From: CAUTUX01 sp963542015 | GTDB taxonomy: Bacteria; Bacillota; Clostridia; Christensenellales; CAG-917 | Length of the DNA: 7,447 nucleotides | Reading direction: 5' to 3' | NCBI GenBank assembly: GCA_963542015.1 | Contig: CAUTUX010000031.1 | Span: 1 to 7,447 of the forward strand | Part shown: piece by piece, positions 1 through 5,875 of the stretch | Position numbering within the stretch: the stretch's first letter is position 1 | How the letters are laid out: each line of letters starts with the position of its first letter | Program-made: the position numbers and the translations under genes | Notes under the pieces: model-generated | Told to the model about the DNA's origin: nothing | What the model saw: only the letters and a program-made list of their open reading frames with translations | The model's database searches: none

Positions 1-55
1 GCTTAACCTGCATTTGCGGCTCGTCCGCAATGTCAGGTTGAAGCGGGTGTTAGGT
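1..55 (-). other. attC site, cut by window edge
   Basis: Integron recombination site belonging to the EEP nuclease cassette. Its R'' box is ACCTAAC on the minus strand (plus GTTAGGT, 49-55). The two arms pair as CCGCTT(C)AACCTG(A) against CAGGTTAAGC, with extra C and A in the R''-side arm, which sets the orientation to minus. The tip is a 6-bp stem TTGCGG/CCGCAA (14-19 and 25-30) with a 5-base loop. The outer R' box lies beyond the window. It differs from the site at 2316-2381 at only two positions over the shared 54 bases. Confidence 0.9.
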
Positions 56-61
56 GCAATT

Positions 62-871
62 TTATTCCTTAACATCTAATGATATATATAATATTGAATG
101 ATCACTTAAAGTTTTTATCTTCCCATAATTGAAGTTTTTCCCTTTATACTGTTTTACTTCATCTATGTGTTGCGTTTCCACAAACTCATATAATTCTTTA
201 CTAACAAAAATATAATCATCTTGTATTGCTTCCACATCATTATCATCGTTCAAGTTACCACGAAAAAATGTCTGTTTGTATAAAGGCTCACATTCAATTA
301 AATTAGAGAACCCTATTGTTTCATTGAAGAATTTTTTATCAAAAGTTCCATTTATATAGTATTTATCACAGTTTAAATCTCCTCCAATTACAAGATTTTT
401 TTGTGAAACAAACTTTTCATTAAAAAAACTTTTTATTTGTTCTAAACCACTTTCACCAGTATCTAGATGAAGACTAGAAAACAGTATTTGATCATTATCA
501 AAATTGACTTGCACTACTTTAACTTTACCTGTATATTTGCTATCTTCATTTGGAAATACTTCTAAAGTAATATCTTTGGTAAAGTCACAATACTTTTTAT
601 TTACAAATATTGCCGTACCCCATTTTGAAGTATCATTTTTTGAATATTTCATAGATGTATGACTTTCTGTCCAGAAAATATTAACACCCAATTCAGATTC
701 ATCAATTGATTTTAGTAATACTTCTTGCAAAAAAACTATATCTGGCTTTAGCTTCTTTTTAAGAAAATTCCATGCTTGTCTTTGCCTGTCAATTTGTTTT
801 TCAATGAATATTTGACTGTTTAATTTACTCCAATCCTCTGTAACCATTAAATTCCAAGTAGCTATCTTCAT
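62..871 (-). CDS. EEP-family endonuclease/exonuclease/phosphatase
   Basis: A 269-residue soluble protein of the endonuclease/exonuclease/phosphatase superfamily, which are Mg-dependent phosphodiesterases related to AP endonuclease and DNase I. All core motifs are visible: WN at 6-7, LQE with metal ligand E50, SLHLDTG with H135, GGDLN with D165 and N167, DDYIF with D219, and the closing SDH at 256-258. There is no signal peptide or membrane segment, so it should act in the cytoplasm. The true substrate (DNA, RNA, phosphoester or lipid) cannot be read from the motifs. The ATG at 871 is preceded by GGTGG (879-883), a modest ribosome site 7 bases away. The stop is 6 bases from its attC, as expected of a single-gene cassette. 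No convincing promoter was seen in the 66 bases upstream, so expression may need read-through. Confidence 0.85.
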   Translation of the reverse strand: MKIATWNLMVTEDWSKLNSQIFIEKQIDRQRQAWNFLKKKLKPDIVFLQEVLLKSIDESELGVNIFWTESHTSMKYSKNDTSKWGTAIFVNKKYCDFTKDITLEVFPNEDSKYTGKVKVVQVNFDNDQILFSSLHLDTGESGLEQIKSFFNEKFVSQKNLVIGGDLNCDKYYINGTFDKKFFNETIGFSNLIECEPLYKQTFFRGNLNDDNDVEAIQDDYIFVSKELYEFVETQHIDEVKQYKGKNFNYGKIKTLSDHSILYISLDVKE

Positions 872-919
872 TTTTCATCCACCATATATGACATGTAATT
901 TACAACTATTACCTAACTG

Positions 920-934
920 CTACGCTCTGCGTAG
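920..934 (-). repeat. cassette-head hairpin
   Basis: A perfect 6-bp stem with 3-base loop (CTACGC-TCT-GCGTAG on plus) starts 3 bases inside the EEP cassette, directly after its attC crossover. Its stem and loop closely resemble the hairpin at 4816-4830. There is no T-run after it on the minus strand, so it is not an ordinary terminator. Confidence 0.6.
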
Positions 935-937
935 TCC

Positions 938-1000
938 ACCTAACTTCCGCTTAACCTGCATTGCCTCAATGGCAAGATCAGGTTGAAGCGGGTGTTAGGC
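938..1000 (-). other. attC site
   Basis: A complete 63-bp attC closing the ClbS/VapBC cassette. The R'' box is GCCTAAC (plus GTTAGGC, 994-1000) and the R' box is GTTAGGT (plus ACCTAAC, 938-944). The inner boxes CCGCTT and AAGCGG pair, and the R''-side arm carries one extra C (CTTCAAC against CTTAAC) plus an extra A after CCTG, the two canonical unpaired bases. The tip is TTGCC/GGCAA. The crossover point lies in GTTAGGT at 938-944, beyond which the EEP cassette starts. Confidence 0.92.
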
Positions 1001-1008
1001 GTTATCAT

Positions 1009-1410
1009 CTACACAACCAACTTTAACTCTGTAATAATTCGAGCCATATTTGCAAAATCGTCATCATCGTGAAGAAGCGGAATATTATTTTCAATCGCAG
1101 TTTCTGCAATCAGCAAATCCACCGTACTGCGAATTGTCACACCTTTTCTACGACAACGGAAATTCAACAGAGCAGCATTTTCAAAGGATTGAATACCGCG
1201 TTTTAGCGAATATAACGGTACATCCATTAAATAAGATTTCAAAACAGCAAATTCTTTCTCGTCTTTTGAACCTTGCAGAAGCTCTTGATAAATAAATTCA
1301 TTGATACAAAAATGTTTTTGTGCCTCAAGCAATTTTTCAAAATATGCCGTTCCAACAGTTTCCTTGCCACGAAAAAAATTGATCAGCACAGAAGTATCTA
1401 CTAAAACCAT
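1009..1410 (-). CDS. vapC: VapC-type PIN-domain ribonuclease toxin
   Basis: A 133-residue single PIN domain, the toxin of a VapBC pair; family members are Mg-dependent RNases that usually cut tRNA or rRNA. It opens with the PIN signature MVLVDTSVLINFFRG. The acidic metal ligands are all present: D5, E43, D98 in STVDLLIAETA, and the HDDDDF cluster at 114-119. Length and motif spacing are normal, so it looks active. Its ATG overlaps the antitoxin stop by one base (TAATG), and GGAG (1417-1420) sits 6 bases upstream inside the antitoxin gene, so the pair is translationally coupled. The stop lies 8 bases from the attC at 938-1000. Confidence 0.93.
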   Translation of the reverse strand: MVLVDTSVLINFFRGKETVGTAYFEKLLEAQKHFCINEFIYQELLQGSKDEKEFAVLKSYLMDVPLYSLKRGIQSFENAALLNFRCRRKGVTIRSTVDLLIAETAIENNIPLLHDDDDFANMARIITELKLVV

Positions 1411-1604
1411 TAAGAACTCCGCATTGCTTTATAATCATATCCATCAGCAAACTGAATTTTACCCTTTAGGTCGGCAAGAGTACGATTTTGTTTTTCAGAG
1501 GGCAATTCAATTGTTTCCATGTATGAAATAACCATCCGAGCCTGTTCATTATCAAGCATTGCAAAATAATCCATCGCTTTTTTTTTAAGAGCTGTTTCTA
1601 CCAT
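1410..1604 (-). CDS. vapB: VapB-type antitoxin
   Basis: A 64-residue partner of the downstream VapC. The N-terminal part is helical and basic (MVETALKKKAMDYF), as expected for dimerisation and operator binding. The tail, GKIQFADGYDYKAMR, has the acidic-aromatic pattern of VapB tails that wrap the PIN groove. The start is set at the ATG at 1604 because a perfect AAGGAGG (1611-1617) lies 6 bases upstream. Two TTG codons in frame just before it would leave no spacing. Promoter and antitoxin-first order are typical of VapBC, which normally represses its own promoter; no clear operator repeat was seen. The exact DNA-binding family is not resolved. Confidence 0.85.
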   Translation of the reverse strand: MVETALKKKAMDYFAMLDNEQARMVISYMETIELPSEKQNRTLADLKGKIQFADGYDYKAMRSS

Positions 1605-1610
1605 CAACAA

Positions 1611-1633
1611 CCTCCTTATACCCTATGATTATA
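1611..1633 (-). promoter_or_regulatory. vapBC -10 box and ribosome site
   Basis: On the minus strand TATAAT (1628-1633) is preceded directly by TG, which resembles an extended -10. The hexamer 17 bases further up (GTAGAA, 1651-1656) is a poor -35. Transcription would begin near 1621, leaving a 17-base leader that contains AAGGAGG (1611-1617). This gives the toxin-antitoxin pair its own promoter inside a cassette whose first gene (ClbS) has none. Confidence 0.6.
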
Positions 1634-1736
1634 CAATATTTTGATAATTTTTCTACCATATCTAATGACATAAAAATGCTAGGAATGTATCGCAGCTCTG
1701 AGATCTTTAGTAAATTTATAGCGCATAATTTACTTT

Positions 1737-2276
1737 TTATACAATTTTTTTACAATGCAATTTTATCTTTTTTATAGCCCAATCATAATGACTTGACATC
1801 GTACTTACAAAATATGAGCCTAAATCCGTTGTTCCCGTCCAAGAAAAATATTTTTTCGTAAAAAGTTCTTCATTTGAGTATTTATCAGCCAGTGCAAGAA
1901 CTTTTTCATGACTTTCCGCGAGCATTGCTTTTGCTCTTTCAAGGCTTGTATTCTGATGCCTATTCCAAAACATGACATTCATTACACCATAGTTTTTCCA
2001 AGAATACTCAGGCGGCAAAAACGGAATGTTACTTTTTCTGTCAGCATTATTTTCTATGAATTTCAGCATAAGTTGATGCCATTCATACAAATGAATTAAA
2101 ACATCTCTAACATTTTTATCACGATTCCAATGAGCTTCTTTTTTACTTTTATCGCCGGAAAAATCAAAAAACGTGTTCATTTGATTTTCAGTCATTTTAG
2201 AAATAATATCCATCAATTTTGAATAATTTTCCGTAGCGAATTTCAGTAAATCATCTTTATTTCTTGCCCGTGCCAT
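1737..2276 (-). CDS. ClbS/DfsB family (DUF1706) four-helix protein
   Basis: A 179-residue protein of the ClbS/DfsB family, also known as DUF1706, whose fold resembles DinB four-helix bundles. ClbS of colibactin producers opens the cyclopropane warhead and gives self-resistance; other members have no known role. Family marks seen here are DVLIHLYEWH (58-67), FLPPEYSWKNY (86-96), the WTGTTDLGSYF block (146-156) and the closing SSHYDWAIKKIK (161-172). Length is normal and no break is seen. The start ATG at 2276 has AGGAGG (2281-2286) 4 bases upstream. Only 40 bases separate it from the attC crossover and no promoter fits there, so it probably relies on transcription from upstream cassettes. A role in detoxifying a genotoxin is possible but not shown. 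It shares one cassette with vapBC. Confidence 0.9.
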   Translation of the reverse strand: MARARNKDDLLKFATENYSKLMDIISKMTENQMNTFFDFSGDKSKKEAHWNRDKNVRDVLIHLYEWHQLMLKFIENNADRKSNIPFLPPEYSWKNYGVMNVMFWNRHQNTSLERAKAMLAESHEKVLALADKYSNEELFTKKYFSWTGTTDLGSYFVSTMSSHYDWAIKKIKLHCKKIV

Positions 2277-2297
2277 AGTTCCTCCTATCCTAAAGCA

Positions 2298-2310
2298 GCT
2301 CTAGTAGAGC
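2298..2310 (-). repeat. cassette-head hairpin
   Basis: A perfect 5-bp stem with 3-base loop (GCTCT-AGT-AGAGC on plus), 5 bases after the cassette's GTTAGGC box and 11 bases before the ClbS ribosome site. Confidence 0.55.
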
Positions 2311-2315
2311 CGTCC

Positions 2316-2381
2316 GCCTAACATCCGCTTGACCTGCATTTGCGGCTCGTCCGCAATGTCAGGTTGAAGCGGGTGTTAGAC
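2316..2381 (-). other. attC site
   Basis: A complete 66-bp attC closing the RnlAB cassette. The R'' box is GTCTAAC (plus GTTAGAC, 2375-2381) and the R' box is GTTAGGC (plus GCCTAAC, 2316-2322). The tip stem TTGCGG/CCGCAA with loop CTCGT is identical to that of the attC at the left edge. The inner arm reads CAGGTCAAGC on the L' side, a one-base change from the TTAAGC of its sisters, next to the unpaired C. Confidence 0.92.
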
Positions 2382-2391
2382 GATATAGATA

Positions 2392-2724
2392 TTACATAAT
2401 TAAAAATAGCAAGTTATCGAGCAGATAACTATTTACATTAAAATAATTACTTACCAACGATCGTATTTTTTTATCGACCTTGTGTAAAGGTTTTAAGGTG
2501 TTTAGCTGGATTTCAGAGCCATCAAAATATACCTTGCTATATTGCTTATTTTTATTACAAGTAGAAGTTAACGTATTAAAAATAACATTTCCAACATATT
2601 TTTTTTGTAATAATGCTTTGTTAATATCAAATATTTTTTCACCAAGAGAATTAAAATCTTTATTGATTATTAAAAATCCATCATCAGAAAAATCTAAATT
2701 AAAAATTTCAAAATTATTATTCAT
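2392..2724 (-). CDS. rnlB: RnlB-like antitoxin
   Basis: A 110-residue protein directly downstream of RnlA and taken as its antitoxin. RnlB binds RnlA and blocks its RNase activity. Sequence similarity to E. coli RnlB is weak by eye (about 123 residues there; GNVIFNTL at 45-52 sits where E. coli has a similar GEILFDLL), so the call rests mainly on position, size and pairing. The ATG at 2724 is chosen because it gives an 8-base overlap with the rnlA stop (ATGAATAA) and has GAG 7 bases upstream. An ATG at 2736 and a longer form from 2763 lack a ribosome site. The stop is 10 bases from the attC. Confidence 0.75.
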   Translation of the reverse strand: MNNNFEIFNLDFSDDGFLIINKDFNSLGEKIFDINKALLQKKYVGNVIFNTLTSTCNKNKQYSKVYFDGSEIQLNTLKPLHKVDKKIRSLVSNYFNVNSYLLDNLLFLIM

Positions 2725-3793
2725 GATTTTTCTCATTGCTGTATAAAAGATTAGTATAGCCATCCTTAATCAAATTACATACATCCATAATCATTTTATC
2801 GGAATTTTCTTTTGTTTCTACAAAAAAAGTCTCATTTGTAGGTGTGTCTGTATGAAACAATCTATGCCTATAATTATGATATTGATTATATATATTTTCA
2901 AGATATATTTTATTCTTTTTATTTATTGTCCCTTTTATATAACATGGAGTTAAAACATATTTATTTAATTCAAGAGAGAAATGATTACCTATATCTTCCT
3001 TTTTTGTACATGTTATATTATTTTTTACAAAAACTTCTTGTATAAACGACTCTAAAGACCTTAAAGCAGGGCTAGTAAACGCCGAGTAATCAGGTAAATT
3101 ACTAATTTCTAAACGAGTAAATGCTATTGAAGTTATTAACATCTTTTTTATATCAGAATTAACTATAGAAGATATAGAGGCAAATATATTATTAAATATA
3201 GTATTTAAATCTGATACATTTAAATCTATTTTATACGTTTCTTCCTGTGCTTTTATAATTTCCGAATAGCATTCTTTGTCTGCTAAAAAATAATTTATTT
3301 GTTGTGATAGCCATAATGGTTTACCTTGTATAAACATATTACCGGTATTATATTTATGAATTGTTATCTTATCAAAAAAAGGAGCTTCATATACATATTG
3401 CTCCCCCGTAGATATTGTCTTTCTTGTTTTTTCAGTAGCTCCACATTCATTTGTCAAGAATACTATAAAATCATTAAAAAAAAATTTATCATAAGGAATC
3501 GAAATATTGTATTGATAATCATCTGATACTTGGCACTCTTTGATAACATATTCTTCTATTTTTTTCCCTAATTCTATATCTTTACCTTGTATCTGAATTG
3601 ATATTTTACCATTTTTTTTAATATAAACAATAAATATACAAGATTTATCCTCTACCTGTATGTTTATTATGTTTTTATTTTTTTTACTTTCTAAGATCTC
3701 AGTAGATAAAATTGGTAATTTGTTATATTTATTTTTACAATAATCTTTTATAACATTAATAATTTTTCTAGGATTTAAATTTAAATCTGACAT
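2717..3793 (-). CDS. rnlA: RnlA ribonuclease toxin (HEPN fold)
   Basis: A 358-residue toxin of the RnlA/RnlB type II system (E. coli RnlA is 357). The E. coli enzyme, RNase LS, degrades phage T4 messages when RnlB is lost after infection. The C-terminal HEPN domain is clear: an LRSLES helix with R245 and E248, and YRHRLFH with R309 and H314 in RX4H spacing. These match in order and spacing the R255/E258/R318/H323 set reported for E. coli RnlA. The first 200 residues should be the N-terminal and repeat-like regulatory domains; they are lysine-rich and show no other motif. The ATG at 3793 has GGAG (3801-3804) 7 bases away. The gene is AT-rich even for this window. It fills a cassette alone with rnlB and looks intact. 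Confidence 0.88.
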   Translation of the reverse strand: MSDLNLNPRKIINVIKDYCKNKYNKLPILSTEILESKKNKNIINIQVEDKSCIFIVYIKKNGKISIQIQGKDIELGKKIEEYVIKECQVSDDYQYNISIPYDKFFFNDFIVFLTNECGATEKTRKTISTGEQYVYEAPFFDKITIHKYNTGNMFIQGKPLWLSQQINYFLADKECYSEIIKAQEETYKIDLNVSDLNTIFNNIFASISSIVNSDIKKMLITSIAFTRLEISNLPDYSAFTSPALRSLESFIQEVFVKNNITCTKKEDIGNHFSLELNKYVLTPCYIKGTINKKNKIYLENIYNQYHNYRHRLFHTDTPTNETFFVETKENSDKMIMDVCNLIKDGYTNLLYSNEKNHE

Positions 3794-3823
3794 TTATATG
3801 CTCCATTCATATTATTTTAAGGT

Positions 3824-3829
3824 AATATA
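3824..3829 (-). promoter_or_regulatory. possible rnlA -10 box
   Basis: TATATT on the minus strand, 30 bases above the rnlA ATG, would start transcription near 3817 and leave a short leader with the ribosome site. Its -35 is poor (GATGTA). A second reading, TTGTTT (3832-3837) with 17 bases to TAATAT (3809-3814), has better spacing but would start within the ribosome site. One of the two may serve rnlAB. Confidence 0.3.
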
Positions 3830-3851
3830 CTAAACAAACATATTCTTACAT

Positions 3852-3860
3852 CCCAGTGGG
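3852..3860 (-). repeat. short cassette-head hairpin
   Basis: CCC-AGT-GGG on plus, a 3-bp stem with a 3-base loop 6 bases after the GTTAGAC box of the RnlAB cassette. Weak alone; listed because the same position holds hairpins in other cassettes. Confidence 0.3.
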
Positions 3861-3866
3861 CAATCC

Positions 3867-3931
3867 GTCTAACATTGTTTTAAACCGCAAGTTGCATCAG
3901 CAACTTGTCGGCTTTGAAAACTGTGTTATGT
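3867..3931 (-). other. attC site, divergent type
   Basis: A 65-bp attC closing the HigB-like cassette. The R'' box is ACATAAC (plus GTTATGT, 3925-3931) and the R' box is GTTAGAC (plus GTCTAAC, 3867-3873). The stem is unlike the common type here: TTTTCAAAGCCGA on the R'' side faces CGGTTTAAAA, with unpaired C, G and A. The tip is an 8-bp stem CAAGTTGC/GCAACTTG with loop ATCA (3888-3907). Orientation of the extra bases is still minus. Confidence 0.88.
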
Positions 3932-3935
3932 GATA

Positions 3936-4223
3936 TTACTTCTGCATTAAAGTTGAATAATTCAAATGATTTTCTCTTGCAAAAGAAATAAACTCTTTTT
4001 CTTCCTGTGTTACGCGAATTTGAAATTTCAAAGGATGGCTAAACTTTAGTTTTCGACCAGCATTTTCTCTTGCTCCGCCATGTCCAAATTCTTTTACATA
4101 ATTTGCAAGACCTGATTTTTTTAAGTATTCCTTTTCAGAAATAATTTTTTCATCAGGAGAAAGTTCTGCTTCCAATTTCTTAAAAACATAACCCTCCGAA
4201 TCTTTCACATATACATATCCCAT
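3936..4223 (-). CDS. antitoxin of the HigB-like pair
   Basis: A 95-residue protein directly downstream of a Gp49-type toxin and taken as its antitoxin. The centre holds a basic glycine-rich stretch, GHGGARENAGRKLK (47-60). It is followed by a likely ribbon-helix-helix type DNA-binding segment, FQIRVTQEEKEFISFARENHLNYS (67-90, split here by a strand then two helices). HigA partners normally have a helix-turn-helix, which is not evident. The start is set at the ATG at 4223, with GGAGG (4231-4235) 7 bases upstream. A TTG two codons earlier has no spacing. It begins 2 bases after the toxin stop, its ribosome site lies in the toxin gene, and its stop is 4 bases from the attC. Confidence 0.75.
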   Translation of the reverse strand: MGYVYVKDSEGYVFKKLEAELSPDEKIISEKEYLKKSGLANYVKEFGHGGARENAGRKLKFSHPLKFQIRVTQEEKEFISFARENHLNYSTLMQK

Positions 4224-4225
4224 AA

Positions 4226-4522
4226 TCAAACCTCCTTCAAGCGCTTCTCAGCAAGTTTTATAGTTTCTTTTGGAGTTTTCTGTGTCTTCTTTACAAAAAC
4301 AACTCCTATTACAATAATTTTTCCTTCTTTATATTTAAATAAAGACCTAAGTTCATTTGATTTTATTTCAAAAATCTTTTTCTGAAGATGCTTTACTTTT
4401 ACAAACTCAATTCCCTGTTGTTCAATTTTTTCATATTCTATTTTTAGTAAATCTTTTTGCGATTGTTCCAAAGATGATATTTCCGATTCAGCAACAGGAA
4501 GTTTTTCCACCTTAAACCTCAC
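4226..4522 (-). CDS. HigB/Gp49-like RelE-superfamily toxin
   Basis: A 98-residue toxin of the phage-derived Gp49 (HigB-like, DUF891) branch of the RelE/ParE superfamily; characterised members are mRNA interferases, many ribosome-dependent. The family C-terminal block is plain: ELRSLFKYKEGKIIVIGVV followed by KKTQKTP (78-84) and a lysine-rich final helix (AEKRLKEV). The toxin precedes the antitoxin, as in HigBA. The start is uncertain. GTG at 4522 gives the expected strand MRFKVEKLP but coincides with the predicted transcript start, so it would be leaderless. GTG at 4510 has GAGG 6 bases upstream and would shorten the protein by four residues. Both leave the toxin fold whole. Confidence 0.85.
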   Translation of the reverse strand: MRFKVEKLPVAESEISSLEQSQKDLLKIEYEKIEQQGIEFVKVKHLQKKIFEIKSNELRSLFKYKEGKIIVIGVVFVKKTQKTPKETIKLAEKRLKEV

Positions 4523-4528
4523 GATTTA

Positions 4529-4556
4529 AATATACCATTTATTTTGATTTTGTCAA
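4529..4556 (-). promoter_or_regulatory. promoter of the HigB-like operon
   Basis: A consensus -35 TTGACA (4551-4556) and a -10 TATATT (4529-4534) are separated by 16 bases on the minus strand. This is the best promoter in the window. The seventh base after the -10 is G4522, the first base of the toxin's GTG codon. Confidence 0.8.
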
Positions 4557-4561
4557 CAATT

Positions 4562-4813
4562 TCAATTAAATATATAAAAAAGACGGGTATAACTCACTTT
4601 TTTATTCCTCTTTTCGAATATTTTCAACTCTTTATCTATCCATTTTTACCAGTATCAAGACATAATTGAACTTCTTTTTTTCTTCTTTTCATAAATTCTA
4701 CCAGTTGAACAAACTACAGTTAAACTGTATTTATCGGCACTTTTTACTAATTGATAATTCCATTTTCATTGATTAATATTTTCATTAAGCATAAATCCAT
4801 TGTATACTTGCAT
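4562..4813 (-). pseudogene. possible gene relic upstream of the toxin
   Basis: The 310 bases between the HigB-like toxin and its upstream attC hold the promoter, a head hairpin and perhaps a decayed gene. From an ATG at 4813 one minus frame runs 84 codons with three internal stops (first TGA at 4766-4768, then TGA at 4655-4657 and a TAA two codons later). The stretch between the first two stops reads like protein (KWNYQLVKSADKYSLTVV onward, then a lysine run). No family is recognised and there is no ribosome site. At this AT content chance could give a similar run, so the relic is a weak call. Confidence 0.25.
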
Positions 4814-4815
4814 TC

Positions 4816-4830
4816 CAACGCTCTGCGTTG
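4816..4830 (-). repeat. cassette-head hairpin
   Basis: A perfect 6-bp stem with 3-base loop (CAACGC-TCT-GCGTTG on plus), 3 bases after the GTTATGT box. It matches the one at 920-934 in loop, size and distance, with one stem pair changed on both sides. Confidence 0.6.
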
Positions 4831-4833
4831 TGC

Positions 4834-4896
4834 ACATAACATTCGCTTAACCTGCATTGCCATAAAGGCAATGTCAGGTTGAAGCGGGTGTTAGGT
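4834..4896 (-). other. attC site
   Basis: A 63-bp attC closing the DUF3800 cassette. The R'' box is ACCTAAC (plus GTTAGGT, 4890-4896) and the R' box is GTTATGT (plus ACATAAC, 4834-4840). The inner arms CCCGCTTCAACCTGACATTGCC and its partner pair with the usual unpaired C and A; the tip is TTGCC/GGCAA. Confidence 0.92.
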
Positions 4897-4897
4897 G

Positions 4898-5584
4898 TTA
4901 TCCTAAGAAATATAGCCCGTATTGTATATTTTTTTCCTTATCAAAGCAATCTTTAATTATAGAATAATATGTATCATCATTATATTCAAAATTCCTGAAC
5001 AATGAAAATGCTATTAAATCAGCAATTTGTATAGATCGAGACATTTTTGAATCTAAAAACAATGGAACTTCTGAAAAATTATTTAATTTCTCTTTCCATT
5101 GATTTCCCATTGTCTGATAAATCTTTGACCAATTCTGATATTGATTTTCCATTTTTGATTCATCAAAGACTGCTAAACCTCGTGCAGTCTCTTCATTTTT
5201 CAAGTATTTTCTTTTTAAGAATTTATCAAACCGGCTTGTTATTTGTGTGAATAGATTCTCAGGTACATTTTCTGTTGAGTTATTAATTACTGCACCAAAA
5301 AGAATAAATTGACGTGGATAGTTATTTTTTACATAATCAAGACATCCCTTTAAAATAGATTCTCTATTTTCTTTTGGGATACTTCTCCATATACCTTTTC
5401 CGCTTCTTATCGGACTTGCATGTAACTCTAAGTCTGCCCTGCCCATATATTTTAACATAATATCATCTACAGCTTTTTGAATCCAATATGTTTGATTTTC
5501 AAAAGTTGCAAAGCCGGCTAGAACACTATATTTTACATTTGGATCTGAAGTTACTCCTGAATCATCAGCATATAGTAGATACAT
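4898..5584 (-). CDS. DUF3800 domain protein
   Basis: A 228-residue DUF3800 protein. The domain is widespread in accessory DNA and often near anti-phage genes; a nuclease-like fold with acidic residues has been proposed, but no reaction is established to my knowledge. Marks seen are the opening MYLLYADDSG (D7, D8), ELHASPIRSGKG (53-64), FDESKM (140-145), a D178 segment and the closing SIQIADLIAFSLFRNFE (184-200). The start is the ATG at 5584 because GGAGG (5591-5595) lies 6 bases away and the conserved opening begins there. The frame stays open upstream to a GTG at 5650 without a usable ribosome site, adding a hydrophobic run judged not translated. The stop is one base from the attC, effectively inside it. 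It has its own promoter 77 bases upstream. Confidence 0.85.
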   Translation of the reverse strand: MYLLYADDSGVTSDPNVKYSVLAGFATFENQTYWIQKAVDDIMLKYMGRADLELHASPIRSGKGIWRSIPKENRESILKGCLDYVKNNYPRQFILFGAVINNSTENVPENLFTQITSRFDKFLKRKYLKNEETARGLAVFDESKMENQYQNWSKIYQTMGNQWKEKLNNFSEVPLFLDSKMSRSIQIADLIAFSLFRNFEYNDDTYYSIIKDCFDKEKNIQYGLYFLG

Positions 5585-5599
5585 GAAAATCCTCCAGAC

Positions 5600-5645
5600 A
5601 AAAAAAGAGAGCCAAGCGAGAAAACTCGACGCACCACTTAAAGGC
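5600..5645 (-). promoter_or_regulatory. possible leader attenuator of the DUF3800 gene
   Basis: In the 77-base leader a small hairpin (CGAG-TTTT-CTCG on minus, 5617-5628), possibly enlarged by outer AAG/CTT and GCC/GGC pairs with bulges, is followed within 10 bases by seven T residues (5600-5606), then the ribosome site. This has the order of an intrinsic terminator placed before a gene. The core stem is only 4 bp, so it is a weak call. Confidence 0.3.
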
Positions 5646-5667
5646 TGCACTCCTGACCCTGTTTCAA

Positions 5668-5696
5668 AATATACACATATTTCATACAGTAGTCAA
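5668..5696 (-). promoter_or_regulatory. promoter of the DUF3800 gene
   Basis: TTGACT (5691-5696) and TATATT (5668-5673) lie 17 bases apart on the minus strand. Transcription should start near 5661. The -35 abuts the 7-bp target duplication of the MITE-like insertion at 5697-5882. Confidence 0.75.
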
Positions 5697-5703
5697 TATT
5701 TAG

Positions 5704-5875
5704 TCACGGAAATCATTTTTTAAATCATATCTGTTGATTCAGCTTAATTTTAATCATTTTACAGGTTTTAAAGTCAGAAATATCCATAAAATACTCAAAA
5801 AAATTGTGATTTTTTCTAAAAACGCCATAAATTATTCAATGACAATAGAAATTTCCCAAAAATTGATTTCCGTGA
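5704..5875. mobile_element. MITE-like element with 7-bp target duplication
   Basis: A 172-bp AT-rich non-coding insert bounded by perfect 12-bp inverted repeats, TCACGGAAATCA at 5704-5715 and TGATTTCCGTGA at 5864-5875. The pairing continues inward to 18 positions with one mismatch. Immediately outside, the heptamer TATTTAG occurs in direct orientation at 5697-5703 and 5876-5882. Inverted ends plus a flanking direct repeat are the signature of transposase-driven insertion. No transposase gene fits, so it would be moved in trans by an unidentified IS. Together with the promoter and leader it accounts for most of the 330 bases without a gene here. Confidence 0.75.

Noticed and set aside
1050..1531. 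Plus-strand open frames opposite the VapBC genes
   Set aside because: They lie wholly opposite clear VapC and VapB coding sequence, have no ribosome site and resemble no family.
1640..1736. A lost attC between vapBC and the ClbS gene
   Set aside because: No RYYYAAC/GTTRRRY pair or inner box was found on either strand; GCTCTGAGATC and nearby words do not pair in attC fashion.
4576..4603. AAAAAAG/CTTTTTT inverted repeat as a terminator
   Set aside because: The stem is pure A/T apart from one pair with a 14-base loop, so it would be unstable and is expected by chance here.
5585..5650. N-terminal extension of the DUF3800 protein from a GTG at 5650
   Set aside because: The ribosome-like AGGAG would touch the GTG with no spacing, while the conserved MYLLYADDSG start has GGAGG 6 bases away.
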